Shown piece by piece: positions 1-11,390 of a stretch of 64,000 nt of DNA. This DNA is from Chloroflexota bacterium (GTDB taxonomy: Bacteria; Chloroflexota; Anaerolineae; Caldilineales; Caldilineaceae). The stretch's first letter is position 1; every line of letters begins with the position of its first letter. Where the stretch lies: assembly GCA_003577005.1 (NCBI GenBank), contig QEUW01000001.1, positions 26,054 to 90,053 of the forward strand. The letters are read 5' to 3'. Made by a program: the position numbers and the translations under genes. The notes under the pieces were generated by a model, which worked only from the letters and a program-made list of their open reading frames with translations, was not told the origin of the DNA and did no database searches.

Positions 1-406
1 CCTGGCGGGTGTCGCCGTCCAGTTGCGCCAGTTCACGTTCGGCGGCGCGCCAAAAGCCGATGATGCGGCTAAAACGGTCGGCCTCCAGGGCGGCGACGCC
101 AAAGAGTTCGGCCAGTGCCCCGCGGGCGATGCGGCGGTTCTGCTCCATCTGCCAGAGCCGCTCTTGGGCATGGACAAAACCCTGGGCACGCCAGAGATCG
201 GCCTGGCTCTGGGCATAGATATGGGGGATGCCATGTTTGTCGCGCCGGACCTCGACCGGCTGGTCGAGACATTCCAGCGCCAAATCACCGTCCAGGTTTG
301 GCGTACACCGCTGGATCAACCACCAGTACAGGTAAAAAAGGAACCCGCCGCCAACAATCAGTGCAAAGAGCAAGAATCCTAAAACATAAGTCAAAAACGA
401 GGCCAT
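1..406 (-). CDS. Penicillin acylase family protein, N-terminal part (runs off the window)
   Basis: The first 135 codons of a gene that continues beyond position 1. Residues about 4-28 form one hydrophobic segment, a membrane anchor or uncleaved signal. From residue 50 the sequence matches the start of the N-terminal-nucleophile penicillin amidase fold: VRRDKHGIPHIYAQ, then AQGFVHAQERLWQMEQNRR. Family members are made as precursors that self-cleave at an internal Ser and hydrolyse amide bonds of acylated substrates such as beta-lactams or acyl-homoserine lactones. The catalytic Ser lies outside the window, so activity and substrate cannot be judged. The ATG gives the anchor and is followed by an open frame. 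Confidence 0.85.
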   Translation of the reverse strand, partial: MASFLTYVLGFLLFALIVGGGFLFYLYWWLIQRCTPNLDGDLALECLDQPVEVRRDKHGIPHIYAQSQADLWRAQGFVHAQERLWQMEQNRRIARGALAELFGVAALEADRFSRIIGFWRAAERELAQLDGDTRQ

Positions 407-465
407 GTTTGCCTATTATCCATTGTTCACGGTCAGCTCTGAGCTATCAACGGATTGTGGAAACG

Positions 466-562
466 GATTGAACAGATACTGGCTGTACAAAATCCGTTCC
501 CAATCTGGTACATTGGAACGGATTCATACTATCGCATCCGCTGAATCCGTTCCCCTAATCCG
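466..562. repeat. Palindromic repeat built on the word AACGGATT
   Basis: The left arm has CAACGGATT followed by AACGGATT and AGATACT. The right arm carries the complementary words in mirrored order (GAATCCGTTCCC, AATCCGTTG, AGTATCT), and further copies of the word lie in the middle. It lies upstream of the penicillin-acylase gene. It is one of many word-based hairpins in this window. Confidence 0.6.
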
Positions 563-620
563 TTGACAGTATCTCCTCAATGATAACGAAGTAGAAGTTA
601 CGCAGTTGGCTTGGCCCTCA

Positions 621-654
621 AGAGGTGCGATGCACTTCCAAAGTGCGTTGCACC
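621..654. repeat. GTGC palindrome, copy 1
   Basis: A 34-bp near-perfect palindrome: AGAGGTGCGATGCACTT, then AAGTGCGTTGCACCT. It is the first of at least five copies in the window; the others are at 11220, 24605, 33421 and 49567. Arms read AGGTGCRWYGCAC and its complement. Confidence 0.8.
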
Positions 655-688
655 TGAGCAAGTGCGTGACTCCTACAAAAATCGTGCT

Positions 689-1513
689 CTACAGAGCATC
701 AAAGAGTCTTTCCAGGTACGCCAGTAGATGAGGCTCTTCCTCAACAATTCTTTCTTCCAGGCGCGCCGCTGTAATCGGGATCAACCATTGACGCAGAGCG
801 TCATTACCATCTGAGCGCCAGCGCCGGTAATTGTACAGGTAGACCCCGCGCATGATCCAGCGCACGGCCTGCGCCGCCGTGAACCACACCACGCCGTCAG
901 GCGCGCTGCCAAAGCGGATAAGCAGGAGCGTGCGGGCGACATCTGCCAAAGGGTGGCCGTGGGTGGCATCATTCCAATCGATGATCACAGGGCCCTGCGT
1001 CGTCTCCAGAATGTTGTCGGGATGAAAGTCGCCGTGGCAGAGACAATCGCTATCGGGCAATTGCTGCAACGTTGCCAGCACCTTGGGACGCAGCTGGGGA
1101 AACAAAGGGGCAGCCCGCTCAATCTTTCGGATCAGGCGGGCGCGCTGGGCGGGTAAGGTCGGCGCCGGGCGACCGTGCATATCCGCGTGTAACCGCGCCA
1201 TCAGCCGGGCGATGGGCACGAGCCGCCACGGTCGCCGGGTAAGAATTTGTAGCAGCGACACCCCATCAATTCGCTCATAGAGGATGCCATAGCGGCCACC
1301 GACCGTCACAACCTGGTCGATGGCGGGCGCCCGCAGACCGGTCGCACAGACCTTGCGCGCCACATCGGCCTCATGTTCCACTGAACTCTGAGAAAAGTGA
1401 GGCAGAAAGAGCTTGAGCACCCAGCCTGGCTCCCACGCATAGACTTCGGCTGTACGGCCGCGGGCCAGCGGCGTTCCCAGGTCAGCAAGCGTTGGGGCTG
1501 GTTTGTCGATCAC
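689..1513 (-). CDS. Aminoglycoside phosphotransferase (APH)/choline-kinase fold protein
   Basis: 274 aa, full length for the family. The protein-kinase-like catalytic loop is clear as HGDFHPDN at residues 160-167, followed by the metal-binding IDWNDA at 178-183. The N-terminal lobe has a glycine-containing nucleotide loop (LARGRTAEVY) and a VLKLF lysine. The fold transfers ATP phosphate to a small-molecule hydroxyl. Substrates across this family include aminoglycosides, choline, homoserine and fructosamine, and nothing here picks one. It stands alone, divergent from the peptidase at 1789. Drug resistance should not be assumed. Confidence 0.85.
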   Translation of the reverse strand: MIDKPAPTLADLGTPLARGRTAEVYAWEPGWVLKLFLPHFSQSSVEHEADVARKVCATGLRAPAIDQVVTVGGRYGILYERIDGVSLLQILTRRPWRLVPIARLMARLHADMHGRPAPTLPAQRARLIRKIERAAPLFPQLRPKVLATLQQLPDSDCLCHGDFHPDNILETTQGPVIIDWNDATHGHPLADVARTLLLIRFGSAPDGVVWFTAAQAVRWIMRGVYLYNYRRWRSDGNDALRQWLIPITAARLEERIVEEEPHLLAYLERLFDAL

Positions 1514-1788
1514 CGCGTTGGCTCCGCATATCGTTGGAGATGGACCATTTGAGTTTCACAGGGGCCTTCCCAGAAAACACGCCTGATTGAGAAAGTGTCC
1601 AGCGGATGAGATTGTATCACTATTCCCCACTTTCACCGCAACTGCATGTAGAAGCTTATCCGAGGTCTGAAGCACCCTCGCCGGCGCGCTTGAACGTAAA
1701 AACAAGAGATGAATCGGATTCGTGATATACTGAAGGGGCTGGTGACGAACGTTTCAATCTTCAACCGATCACACAAATTTGACTGACG

Positions 1789-2589
1789 ATGCCCGCACGA
1801 TCATTTGCTGAACTGACGATTGGCATTACAGTGCGCCACGGCGCCCCGGAATGGGTGCAGAGGAATACAAAAAATTATCTCAACATCCTGGCCGAATATG
1901 GGGTGCGGAGCGTGATCCTGGCGCCGGACGTGCCGGTCGCGTTCACCGACGACACCCACTTTTATCCCGATGCAGCAGGCCGGTTGCCGGTTGAGGTGCT
2001 CGACCGGCTCGATGGGCTGATCTTTTCAGGCGGCGGCGATGTGGACCCGAAGTACTTTGGCGAGCCACTCAACGGCGCCGACCCGGCCTCCATCGACCTG
2101 AAACGGGATGAACTAGAACTCCATCTGGGCCAGGCGGCGCTGGCGCAAGACCTGCCCATCTTTGGCATCTGCCGCGGTTGCCAGGTGCTCAACGTAGCTG
2201 CTGGCGGCAAAATGGTGCAGCATTTTGACCATCACCGTTCGACGCCGGAAGCAACGCGCTACCATGATGTGGTCTTTATCGACCAGAGCCGGCTGCGCCA
2301 GATCGTCGGCCAGAACGTCCTCAGGGTCAACACTTTTCACCACCAGGGTCTGGACCATGCTACACTGGCGCCCCTTTTCACTCCAGCGGCGGTTGCCCAG
2401 CCGGACAATTGGCTCATCGAGGCGTACGAGAGCCCTAGCCACCGCTGGGTCGTGGGTGTGCAGTGGCACCCGGAACGCAGCTTTGAGTTAGAAACTGGGC
2501 ACCGGCGGCTGTGGGAGAGTTTTCTTAGTGCATCGGCAACGTACCGCCAGCAGAGGGCTCATTTTGACTATGCGAATCGAACGCTTTGA
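1789..2589 (+). CDS. Gamma-glutamyl-gamma-aminobutyrate hydrolase family (peptidase C26)
   Basis: 266 aa class I glutamine-amidotransferase-like hydrolase. The nucleophile elbow is FGICRGCQVLN with Cys128, and the His/Glu pair is in VQWHPE (His227, Glu229). The oxyanion region is SGGGDVDP at 80-87. Relatives (PuuD type) hydrolyse gamma-glutamyl amides such as gamma-glutamyl-GABA in putrescine breakdown. No other putrescine gene is adjacent, so the substrate is unproven. The end overlaps the queA start by 20 bp, suggesting translational coupling. Confidence 0.88.
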   Translation: MPARSFAELTIGITVRHGAPEWVQRNTKNYLNILAEYGVRSVILAPDVPVAFTDDTHFYPDAAGRLPVEVLDRLDGLIFSGGGDVDPKYFGEPLNGADPASIDLKRDELELHLGQAALAQDLPIFGICRGCQVLNVAAGGKMVQHFDHHRSTPEATRYHDVVFIDQSRLRQIVGQNVLRVNTFHHQGLDHATLAPLFTPAAVAQPDNWLIEAYESPSHRWVVGVQWHPERSFELETGHRRLWESFLSASATYRQQRAHFDYANRTL

Positions 2590-3712
2590 TTACGATTTGC
2601 CACCCTCTTTCATCGCCCAGGCGCCCGCCGAACCACGGGACAGCAGCCGCCTTCTTGTGTTGCATCGGGCTGATGGCCGCATCGAGCATCGTGTTTTCCG
2701 CAATATTGGCGATTATCTTCGACCGGGCGATCTGCTCGTCGCCAATGACAGCCGGGTCCTGCCTGCTCGCCTCCACGGTCATAAGCAGCGACCCGCTGGC
2801 CGCGGGGGCGCCGTTGAGATCTTTCTTCTGCGCCAGTTGGATGAGGCCGGGCAGGAGTGGGAGTGTCTGGTGCGTGGCAAGGGGCTGCGCGAGGGAGTAA
2901 TTGTGGAGATCGAGAGATTGAGAGATTCAGAGACTGCACTAACCTCCCAATCTCCCAATCTCTCAATCTCCGCTCAAATTACTACCGTCCATGAATCAGG
3001 CACGCGCACGGTCCGCTTTGCCGAACCGATCACGCCCTACCTTGGTGAACTGGGGGAGATCCCGCTGCCGCCCTACATCACCGGCTACACAGGCGACCGC
3101 GAACGCTACCAGACGGTCTATAGCCGGCCAGAAGGGAGCGCCGCCGCCCCCACCGCCGGTCTCCATTTTACATCAGAGTTGCTGATACGCCTGCGCAATC
3201 AGGGCGTACACTTTGACACGACAACGCTCCACGTTGGGCTGGACACCTTCAAGCCAGTGACGGTGGAGAACATCGAGGAGCACCGGATCCATACCGAGTG
3301 GGCCGAATTGGCCGCCGATACCGCCCGCCGTATCAACGAAGTCACCCTGCAGGGTGGGCGAATCGTAGCCGTCGGCACCACGACCGCTCGCACGCTCGAA
3401 TGGGCGGCCACAGCTGCGCAGGGTCTCGACCCCTATGATATGCGCGCCTGCCCCTGGCAACGCGTGGCCGCCTTCACGGGCAATGTCGCACTCTTTATCC
3501 GGCCAGGCTATCGCTTCCGCGCAGTGGATGCGCTGGTTACCAACTTCCATCTGCCCCGTTCCACGCTCTTGTTGATGGTCAGCGCCTTTGTGGGCCAGGC
3601 GCATCCTGAGGATATGGACGCCGGACGACAAATACTGCTGGAAACCTACGAGGAAGCCAAACGAATGGGCTATCGGTTCTTTAGCTTTGGCGACGCCATG
3701 TTGATCTTGTGA
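2570..3712 (+). CDS. queA: tRNA preQ1(34) S-adenosylmethionine ribosyltransferase-isomerase QueA
   Basis: QueA moves the ribosyl group of S-adenosylmethionine onto preQ1 in tRNA to make epoxyqueuosine. The start at 2570 gives the family N-terminus MRIERFDYDLPPSFIAQAP; the upstream in-frame ATG at 2528 lies well inside the preceding gene. Family blocks seen: DLLVANDSRVLPARL, EGSAAAPTAGLHFT, VHFDTTTLHVGLDTFKPV, VTNFHLPRSTLLLMVSAF. At 380 aa it is longer than the usual 340-350. The extra length is around residues 112-134, where a DNA palindrome encodes a low-complexity insert (see 2905-2971). The frame stays open through it. Confidence 0.95.
   Translation: MRIERFDYDLPPSFIAQAPAEPRDSSRLLVLHRADGRIEHRVFRNIGDYLRPGDLLVANDSRVLPARLHGHKQRPAGRGGAVEIFLLRQLDEAGQEWECLVRGKGLREGVIVEIERLRDSETALTSQSPNLSISAQITTVHESGTRTVRFAEPITPYLGELGEIPLPPYITGYTGDRERYQTVYSRPEGSAAAPTAGLHFTSELLIRLRNQGVHFDTTTLHVGLDTFKPVTVENIEEHRIHTEWAELAADTARRINEVTLQGGRIVAVGTTTARTLEWAATAAQGLDPYDMRACPWQRVAAFTGNVALFIRPGYRFRAVDALVTNFHLPRSTLLLMVSAFVGQAHPEDMDAGRQILLETYEEAKRMGYRFFSFGDAMLIL
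2905..2971. repeat. GAGATTGA-word palindrome inserted in frame inside queA
   Basis: Left arm GGAGATCGAGAGATTGAGAG and a right arm that is the complement of GGAGATTGAGAGATTGGGAG, about 28-nt arms with few mismatches and a 10-nt loop. The same word family forms intergenic hairpins at 29302-29374 and 48649-48725. Inside queA it is translated as ERLRDSETALTSQSPNLSIS without breaking the frame. Confidence 0.8.
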
Positions 3713-3731
3713 AAGAATCTCAGAATCACCC

Positions 3732-4811
3732 CTAATTATAACTACGCGAAATATCAATCACCACCTTGACCACGCGATCACTATATGCCGCATTCATGGC
3801 AAAGGCTTCTGGTGTCCGCTCCAGTGGAAAGCGGTGGCTGATAACGCCGTTGAGATCGACCATGCCCGTCTGCGCCAGGTGGATGGCGCGCGCATAGGTG
3901 TGTTTCATCCGCCGGGCCGCCCGCAGGGTCAGCCCTTTGCGGCGGATGGTCGAGTGCTTCACCTCCATCCGATCTGAGCTGGGGATGCCCACGAGCACCA
4001 GCCGCCCGCCTAGCCGCGCCATCTCCGCCGCCCACTGCACCGAGTGGTCTGCCCAGGCGGCCTCGACGGCGACATCCACCCCGCGGCCACCGGTTGCTTG
4101 CAACACCGTTTGGACGGGGTCAGCCTCCTGAAAATTGATGGGCGCGCCGCCATACCGTTCAGCAACCTGAAGACGCCAGGGAAACTGGTCCACGACAAAG
4201 ACCGGGTCAGCGCCCGATAACCGCGCTAATTGCAGGAGGTAGAGACCAATGTTTCCTGCGCCCAGAATGGCAACGCTGTTGGCAACCCGAATCCGGGCCA
4301 GGTCGATAGCGTGGATGGCAATCCCTAACGGTTCGAGCAACGCGGCGCCAGCGTCGTCAATGCTGTCGGGGATGGGAAAACAGGTGTGCGCGGGCATGAG
4401 CATGTATTCGCACAGGCTGCCGTCATCGGGAAAGGAGCCGCAGAAGTGGAGCCGGTGGCAGAGATTGGGGTGCCCGTGTTCGCACATTTCGCAGCGCCCA
4501 CAGGGTTGGGCCGGGTCAACGGCGACGCGTGTCCCCGGCAAGAGCGGCGCAAAATTACCGTCTGCCGCATCGGGACCGACCGCATCGACCACTGCTCCAA
4601 ACTCATGGCCCAGGATCAACGGCTGCTGGATCACTGTGTCACCAATACGCCCATCAAGATAGCTGTGCAGATCGCTGCCACAGATGCCCACGGCCGTGAC
4701 GCGCAGCAACGCCTGGCCGGGACCGGGCCGGCCTGGCAAGGGAAGCTGCTCAACACGCAGGTCACGCGGACCGTACAGGCGCACGGCTGTCATGGTTGAA
4801 GTTGTACTCAT
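3732..4811 (-). CDS. Zinc-dependent medium-chain alcohol/polyol dehydrogenase
   Basis: 359 aa. Catalytic zinc ligands are in [14 protein letters not shown] and GHEFGAVV. The four-Cys structural-zinc lobe is intact ([15 protein letters not shown]), and the Rossmann glycines are in [16 protein letters not shown]. Members oxidise secondary alcohols of sugars or polyols with NAD(P). The start at 4811 is preceded by AGGAAAC as a ribosome site, whereas the internal ATG at 4793 has none. It is convergent with queA, and stop codons are about 20 bp apart. The substrate is unknown; sorbitol- or threonine-dehydrogenase-like relatives are closest in pattern. Confidence 0.9.
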   Translation of the reverse strand: MSTTSTMTAVRLYGPRDLRVEQLPLPGRPGPGQALLRVTAVGICGSDLHSYLDGRIGDTVIQQPLILGHEFGAVVDAVGPDAADGNFAPLLPGTRVAVDPAQPCGRCEMCEHGHPNLCHRLHFCGSFPDDGSLCEYMLMPAHTCFPIPDSIDDAGAALLEPLGIAIHAIDLARIRVANSVAILGAGNIGLYLLQLARLSGADPVFVVDQFPWRLQVAERYGGAPINFQEADPVQTVLQATGGRGVDVAVEAAWADHSVQWAAEMARLGGRLVLVGIPSSDRMEVKHSTIRRKGLTLRAARRMKHTYARAIHLAQTGMVDLNGVISHRFPLERTPEAFAMNAAYSDRVVKVVIDISRSYN

Positions 4812-5002
4812 GGAAAGTTTCCTATGATGCCTATAACAATATCAATCTGGAGGTGCTGGACCTGAACGCCGATACTATGGCCGCAGCCACACCTCAGTAC
4901 GCGATGGACATGGGAACCGTCAACTCTGAACGCGGCAAGGGCAACTTCAAAACGCCGCTGGATAATTCAGACGCCGCCCACGAGAAGGTCGTATCGCAAT
5001 AG
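4796..5002 (+). CDS. Doubtful small ORF
   Basis: 68 codons from a TTG, overlapping the divergent dehydrogenase start by 16 bp. The reading ([20 protein letters not shown]) has coding-like codon use, but I recognise no family and see no ribosome site. It could be the remnant of a gene end or chance. Kept only because it is otherwise the sole content of 4812-5050. Confidence 0.15.
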   Translation: MKLYSWKVSYDAYNNINLEVLDLNADTMAAATPQYAMDMGTVNSERGKGNFKTPLDNSDAAHEKVVSQ

Positions 5003-5050
5003 CGCACAAAAGCCACCGCCACCGTCCAGTGTGGGTGATAGCGATGGCGC

Positions 5051-5488
5051 TTACCCCTGGGGTGAGACTTCGTGCGGCGCTTCCAACTGCGCTCGCACGC
5101 GCACCGGCGCCATGCGGATCAGCGTGGAGAACTCGGCGTTGAGCCGCTCAACTGTAAAGCCGATCATCTGGATGTCGTCCGCATACTTGGCAAGAAAGGC
5201 GGCGCGGTCGGCGGGTGGGGCTGGGTTGGGATCGACGTGCGCTTCCCCCATAAAGACCGCAAAGACTTCACCCGTAGGGTCCGTGTTGAAGTTGAGCGCT
5301 ACCTTGGGGTTCTGGGCAATGTTGCGCAGCTTCTGCGCCTGCGGCTGCGACCAGATCAAGAAGGTGGCGCCATCCCACCAGAACCAGATGGGCGTGGGCT
5401 GGGGCATCCCATCTGCCCGCACCGTCGTCAGCCAGGCGATCTTTTCGTCGTGCAACAAGCGCTCCAACCGCTGATTAATCTCGACCAT
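5051..5488 (-). CDS. Pyridoxamine 5'-phosphate oxidase-like, probable F420-dependent flavin/deazaflavin protein
   Basis: 145 aa split beta-barrel protein. The N-terminus MVEINQRLERLLHDEKIAWL and the run TTVRADGMPQPTPIWFWWDG are typical of the PPOX class that binds FMN or F420. PADRAAFLAKYADDIQ is a C-terminal signature of the F420-type subgroup. The start at 5488 was chosen because upstream codons are part of a palindromic repeat (5499-5568), not conserved protein. It likely reduces or binds a small unsaturated compound; the cofactor is inferred from the subgroup. Confidence 0.8.
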   Translation of the reverse strand: MVEINQRLERLLHDEKIAWLTTVRADGMPQPTPIWFWWDGATFLIWSQPQAQKLRNIAQNPKVALNFNTDPTGEVFAVFMGEAHVDPNPAPPADRAAFLAKYADDIQMIGFTVERLNAEFSTLIRMAPVRVRAQLEAPHEVSPQG

Positions 5489-5498
5489 GCGTCCACCC

Positions 5499-5568
5499 TT
5501 GCTCCCATCCTCGTCCTCGTTCTCGTTATTGAAAACCACTCAAGAGTACGAGAACGAGGATGAGCAAC
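5499..5568. repeat. Palindromic repeat built on CCTCGT words
   Basis: The left arm TTGCTCCCATCCTCG plus TTCTCGT pairs with ACGAGAACGAGGATGAGCAA. It fills the gap between the SDR stop (5576) and the PPOX start. The last 14 arm bases are perfectly complementary. Confidence 0.7.
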
Positions 5569-5575
5569 CACCCAA

Positions 5576-6382
5576 TCACCACACCGTATACCCTCCATCC
5601 ACCACCAGGTCATGTCCCGTCACAAAATCAGACGCGGCGGCGGCAAGGAAGACGACCGCGCCTTGCAGATCGGTCACTTCACCCAGGCGAGCCATAGGCG
5701 TCAGCCGCTGCCATTCGGGGATCATCTGCTGGCCTTCCGGCGTCTGTGACAGGGTGTCCAGCAAAGGCGTGCGCATATAGCCGGGGCTGATGGCGTTGAC
5801 GCGGATGCCCCGTGTGGCCCACTCAGCCGCCAGGCTCTTGCTCAGGTGGATGACACCGGCCTTGGCTGCGTTGTAAGCGGCCTGGTGTTGTGGCAGGTTG
5901 ACAATCGTACCGGAGATGGAGGCGGTGTTGATGATCTTGCCGTACCCGGCCGGCAGCATGACCTGCGCCTCGTATTTGGCGCAGAGCCAGACGGCAGTTA
6001 GGTCCAGGTCGATGACCTGCCGCCACTCCGCCAGCGTCATGCTGTCGCTGTCTTGCCAGAGGCCGATACCAGCGTTGTTGACGCCGATAGTGAGTCTGCC
6101 CCATTTGTTCATGACCGCGGCGACCATCTGCTGTACTTGTTCTTCATCGGTGACATCGGTGGCGAGAGCAAGGGCGTCGATGTTCTTTTGCACCAGTTCA
6201 TGGGCCACGGTCTCGGCCCGTTCCGCCACCAGGTCCACGACGGCGACGGCAGCGCCCGCTTCGCCCAAGGCATGGGCATAGGCGCGGCCAATGCCCTGCC
6301 CGCCGCCGGTGACGAGGGCGACGCGGCCATCGAGGCGAAAGCGGTCGAGGATAGGTGGGGCGTGAATCACAGGATCGTTCAT
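5576..6382 (-). CDS. Short-chain dehydrogenase/reductase (SDR)
   Basis: 268 aa classical SDR. Cofactor glycines TGGGQGIG lie at residues 25-32. Asp50 at the end of the second strand suggests NAD(H). NNAG is at 102-105, the catalytic Ser is in TASISG, and Tyr170-Lys174 is in YNAAK. Members oxidise or reduce sugar, polyol or fatty-acyl ketones. It lies 5 bp downstream of the serine-hydrolase gene on the same strand, so both are probably on one transcript. The substrate is not inferable. Confidence 0.88.
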   Translation of the reverse strand: MNDPVIHAPPILDRFRLDGRVALVTGGGQGIGRAYAHALGEAGAAVAVVDLVAERAETVAHELVQKNIDALALATDVTDEEQVQQMVAAVMNKWGRLTIGVNNAGIGLWQDSDSMTLAEWRQVIDLDLTAVWLCAKYEAQVMLPAGYGKIINTASISGTIVNLPQHQAAYNAAKAGVIHLSKSLAAEWATRGIRVNAISPGYMRTPLLDTLSQTPEGQQMIPEWQRLTPMARLGEVTDLQGAVVFLAAAASDFVTGHDLVVDGGYTVW

Positions 6383-6387
6383 GGTAT

Positions 6388-7833
<1,446 letters not shown>

Positions 7834-7865
7834 AAGAATCGCTCCTTACTTGCGATACGAGTAAA

Positions 7866-7961
7866 AACAGCAGCGACACGGAGAGCACAGAGGAGCCACC
7901 GAGCACACAGAGAAACCCTGTTCCGGCTGTCATCTCTGTGTGTCTCTATGTCGCTGCTGTT
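7866..7961. repeat. CACAGAG-word palindrome, copy 1
   Basis: Outer arms AACAGCAGCGACA and TGTCGCTGCTGTT are perfect 13-mers. The interior has repeated GCACAGAG/CTCTGTG words. It abuts the stop codon of the DUF3500 gene at 7963. Related copies are at 37796-37938 and 44339-44427. Confidence 0.75.
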
Positions 7962-7962
7962 C

Positions 7963-9090
7963 CTAATGATGATGCGACGTCGCATAATGGTGCGCCAGCA
8001 GGTCGGCGCCAAAGTCATCCTCCGGGTCGCGCCAGACCGAGTGGATATGGTTGGCGCCGTTTTGTGTATTGTCATACTCTACCAGGAAGCGCGGGCCCTG
8101 GAGCCGGTAATAGTGAGGCTGGCGCCGTTCCAACCCGCCGGCCCAGGCAAAGTGGATGCCGTCGACGCCGCGCTGCTGGAGCTTGTTCAGTTCGATCTCG
8201 GCCAGCTCTTCGGGCATGCGGTGGATATAATCGCCAATGAGCGCCAGCAAGAGCTCGCGCTGGGCCGGAGTCATGTTGGCGGCGGCAATGCCCTGGGGTG
8301 TCGAGGAATAGCGTACCACTTCCAGATCGGCCAGAGTAACGCCCCGTTCCTCACAAAAGCGTTGCATCGTCGGGAACTGTTCGGCGACGGCGACCGGGTC
8401 GTCGATGCCAGGGGTGGGCCAGGGCATAGCGCCCTCCACGACATAGGGGCGGTTGAGCTGCACCAGGTCGGGCGGGGCGACGGGTGTCAGCAACGCCTGA
8501 GCCTGTTGTTCCTCGGACAGGTTATGCACCAGCTCGCGTGCCAGGTCTTCGATGCCAGCGAGCGGGCGCAGCGTGTAGTTGCCGATGAGCGGCGCCTCTG
8601 CCCGGTTGGCGCCAAAGAAGGTAGGGGTCGGCGCCACAATCTGCCCGCCAACGATGGTGTAATTGAGCGAAATGTGGTGCCCCTCGAAACGCCACCCCCA
8701 CGGCTTTTGGGCGTCGGGCTGGCCAAAGATAGTCACATAGTAGAGTAGCACATCTCGCCACCAGAGCTGTGTCGTCCACCCTTCGAGGCCATCGAGCGTT
8801 GTCTCCAGCCCCATGATGGTGGACGCCGTCACCCAACCGGGACGGCTGAGGCCGGTCATGATCAGCCGTTGGGCCAGCCGCTGTTGTTTGCGATCCATTT
8901 CGCCCAAGGGTAATCCCCGGCGCGGCGTCGGTGTGTAATGCCAGGTGGTGCGTTCAGTCTCGTCGGCAAAGTCGAGTTGCGCCTTTGCGCGCTGGTCGGT
9001 GGAGAGGGCGGCCAGAAAATCGTTGGCTGCTTCACCCATCCGCTGAACCACTGCGCGGGCGGCGGCGCCCACAGGACGGTCGGTGTTCAT
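7963..9090 (-). CDS. DUF3500 family protein
   Basis: 375 aa. The pattern fits DUF3500: an N-terminal helix block with DFLAALSTDQRAKAQLDF, WGWRFEGHHISLNYTIV in the centre, PTPTFFGANRAEAP, then HYYRLQGPRFLVEYDNTQNG and HIHSVWRDPEDDFGADLL near the end. The repeated HH pairs (GHHISLN, HIHSVWRD) could bind a metal, but this is only a suggestion. The biochemical function of the family is unknown to me. The final HYATSHHH tail lies against a palindromic repeat. The gene starts a minus-strand run with the serine hydrolase and SDR. Confidence 0.8.
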   Translation of the reverse strand: MNTDRPVGAAARAVVQRMGEAANDFLAALSTDQRAKAQLDFADETERTTWHYTPTPRRGLPLGEMDRKQQRLAQRLIMTGLSRPGWVTASTIMGLETTLDGLEGWTTQLWWRDVLLYYVTIFGQPDAQKPWGWRFEGHHISLNYTIVGGQIVAPTPTFFGANRAEAPLIGNYTLRPLAGIEDLARELVHNLSEEQQAQALLTPVAPPDLVQLNRPYVVEGAMPWPTPGIDDPVAVAEQFPTMQRFCEERGVTLADLEVVRYSSTPQGIAAANMTPAQRELLLALIGDYIHRMPEELAEIELNKLQQRGVDGIHFAWAGGLERRQPHYYRLQGPRFLVEYDNTQNGANHIHSVWRDPEDDFGADLLAHHYATSHHH

Positions 9091-9239
9091 TACGCTGATC
9101 CTTTCTCAACAGTTGTTGACTTATTGGCGAGGGAAATCGTCGGCTTGAGCGCCTTTTCGCATCACGCCGGTACGAGAGCAAGCGCCAAAAGCGGACACGC
9201 AGCTGGAGCGCCGGTTCCATCAAGCAGACGGGCTCAACG

Positions 9240-10283
<1,044 letters not shown>

Positions 10284-10489
10284 AAATTCCTTCCTCTCGG
10301 TAGGGTTCGTTACAATAGTATACGCCGCCGATTTGTTTCCCGTCAAACGGCTTGCTGCCACGGGGTGTGTCCAGAATTGGGACGAGAATGTGGCGGCAAG
10401 CTGGCATCTTGCTAACGGCGACAACGAACCGGCGAGCCGCAAGCGTACCCAATATGAGCGACTTTCAGCAGAGCATCTTGGAGACTATC

Positions 10490-11221
10490 ATGAGTTTACG
10501 TGGCAAGACAGCCCTCATTACCGGTGGGGGAACCGGCATCGGCCAGGCTATCGCCCAAGCGTATGCTACGGCAGGCGCCACGGTCGTCATCACTGGGCGG
10601 CGCGAGGAGAAGTTGAAAGAGACGGTCGCCGCCATCGGTGGGGCCAACCCGGTGCATGCCTACCCGGCCGACGTCGCCGACCGGGACCAGGTCGGTGCGC
10701 TGGTGGATTGGGCCAACCAGCAGTTCGGCCAGATCGACATCCTGGTCAACAATGCCGGTGTCAACGTAGTCAAGCGGCAGGTAGCTGAACTGACGCCCGA
10801 GGCGTGGAACTATATCATGGATGTTGGGGCCACGGGCGTCTTCAACACCATCCACGCCGTGCTGCCGCAGATGCGCAGCCGTCAGGATGGACTGATCATC
10901 TTGATCTCGTCGCTCTCCGGTGTGCGCCCGTCGCCCCTCGGCGGCGCGGCCTATAGTGCTGCCAAACAGGCCGCCAGCGCACTGATGAAGGTGCTGGCCG
11001 TCGAAGAAAAGGACAACGGCATCCGCGCCACCATCATTGCGCCGGGTGAGGTCAACACGCCGCTGCTCGATGAGCGCCCCGTCAAAGTGAGCGACGAGCA
11101 CAAGGCGCGCATTCTCCAGCCGGCCGATGTGGCTGCGGCCGCCCTCTTCGTCGCCACGCTGCCTCCGCACGCCCATGTGCCCGAACTATTGATCAAACCG
11201 GTGACACAGTTGTTTGTGTAG
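10490..11221 (+). CDS. SDR family oxidoreductase
   Basis: 243 aa from MSLRGKTALITGGGTGIGQA. The cofactor loop is TGGGTGIG, and VVITGRREEKL after strand 2 (Arg rather than Asp) suggests NADP. NNAGVN, the catalytic Ser in LISSLSG, and YSAAK are present, with APGEVNTPLL after it. It is divergent from the polyol dehydrogenase, with 206 bp between starts. The stop lies inside a GTGC palindrome (11220-11252). The substrate is unknown. Confidence 0.88.
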   Translation: MSLRGKTALITGGGTGIGQAIAQAYATAGATVVITGRREEKLKETVAAIGGANPVHAYPADVADRDQVGALVDWANQQFGQIDILVNNAGVNVVKRQVAELTPEAWNYIMDVGATGVFNTIHAVLPQMRSRQDGLIILISSLSGVRPSPLGGAAYSAAKQAASALMKVLAVEEKDNGIRATIIAPGEVNTPLLDERPVKVSDEHKARILQPADVAAAALFVATLPPHAHVPELLIKPVTQLFV

Positions 11222-11288
11222 GTGCGTTGCACGCGCAGCGTGCGATGCACCTCCTGGGCCAGTGGGTTACACACAGGTGCATCGCACC
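11220..11288. repeat. GTGC palindrome, copy 2, plus a half copy
   Basis: AGGTGCGTTGCAC and GTGCGATGCACCT at 11220-11252 form the palindrome. A single arm AGGTGCATCGCACC follows at 11275-11288. The full copy begins on the last base of the SDR stop codon. Confidence 0.8.
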
Positions 11289-11390
11289 GGAGCAGGCGGA
11301 ACAATTGGTGGGCATGGCCCGTCCCACAGGTGTAAACTGGCATCCATCGGGCTGAGGGATCCTCTGCCCGCCACACCAAAGGGGGCACCT

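Noticed and set aside
689..1513. Antibiotic-resistance gene
   Set aside because: Only the general APH/choline-kinase fold is seen; substrate residues do not identify an aminoglycoside enzyme.
9091..9239. Small gene between DUF3500 and the sorbitol-dehydrogenase-like gene
   Set aside because: 150 bp with only short overlapping frames and no ribosome site; probably the DUF3500 leader.
11214..11390. N-terminal extension of the VIT/VWA protein
   Set aside because: Reads through the GTGC palindrome and would bury the signal peptide; the ATG at 11391 gives a normal signal.
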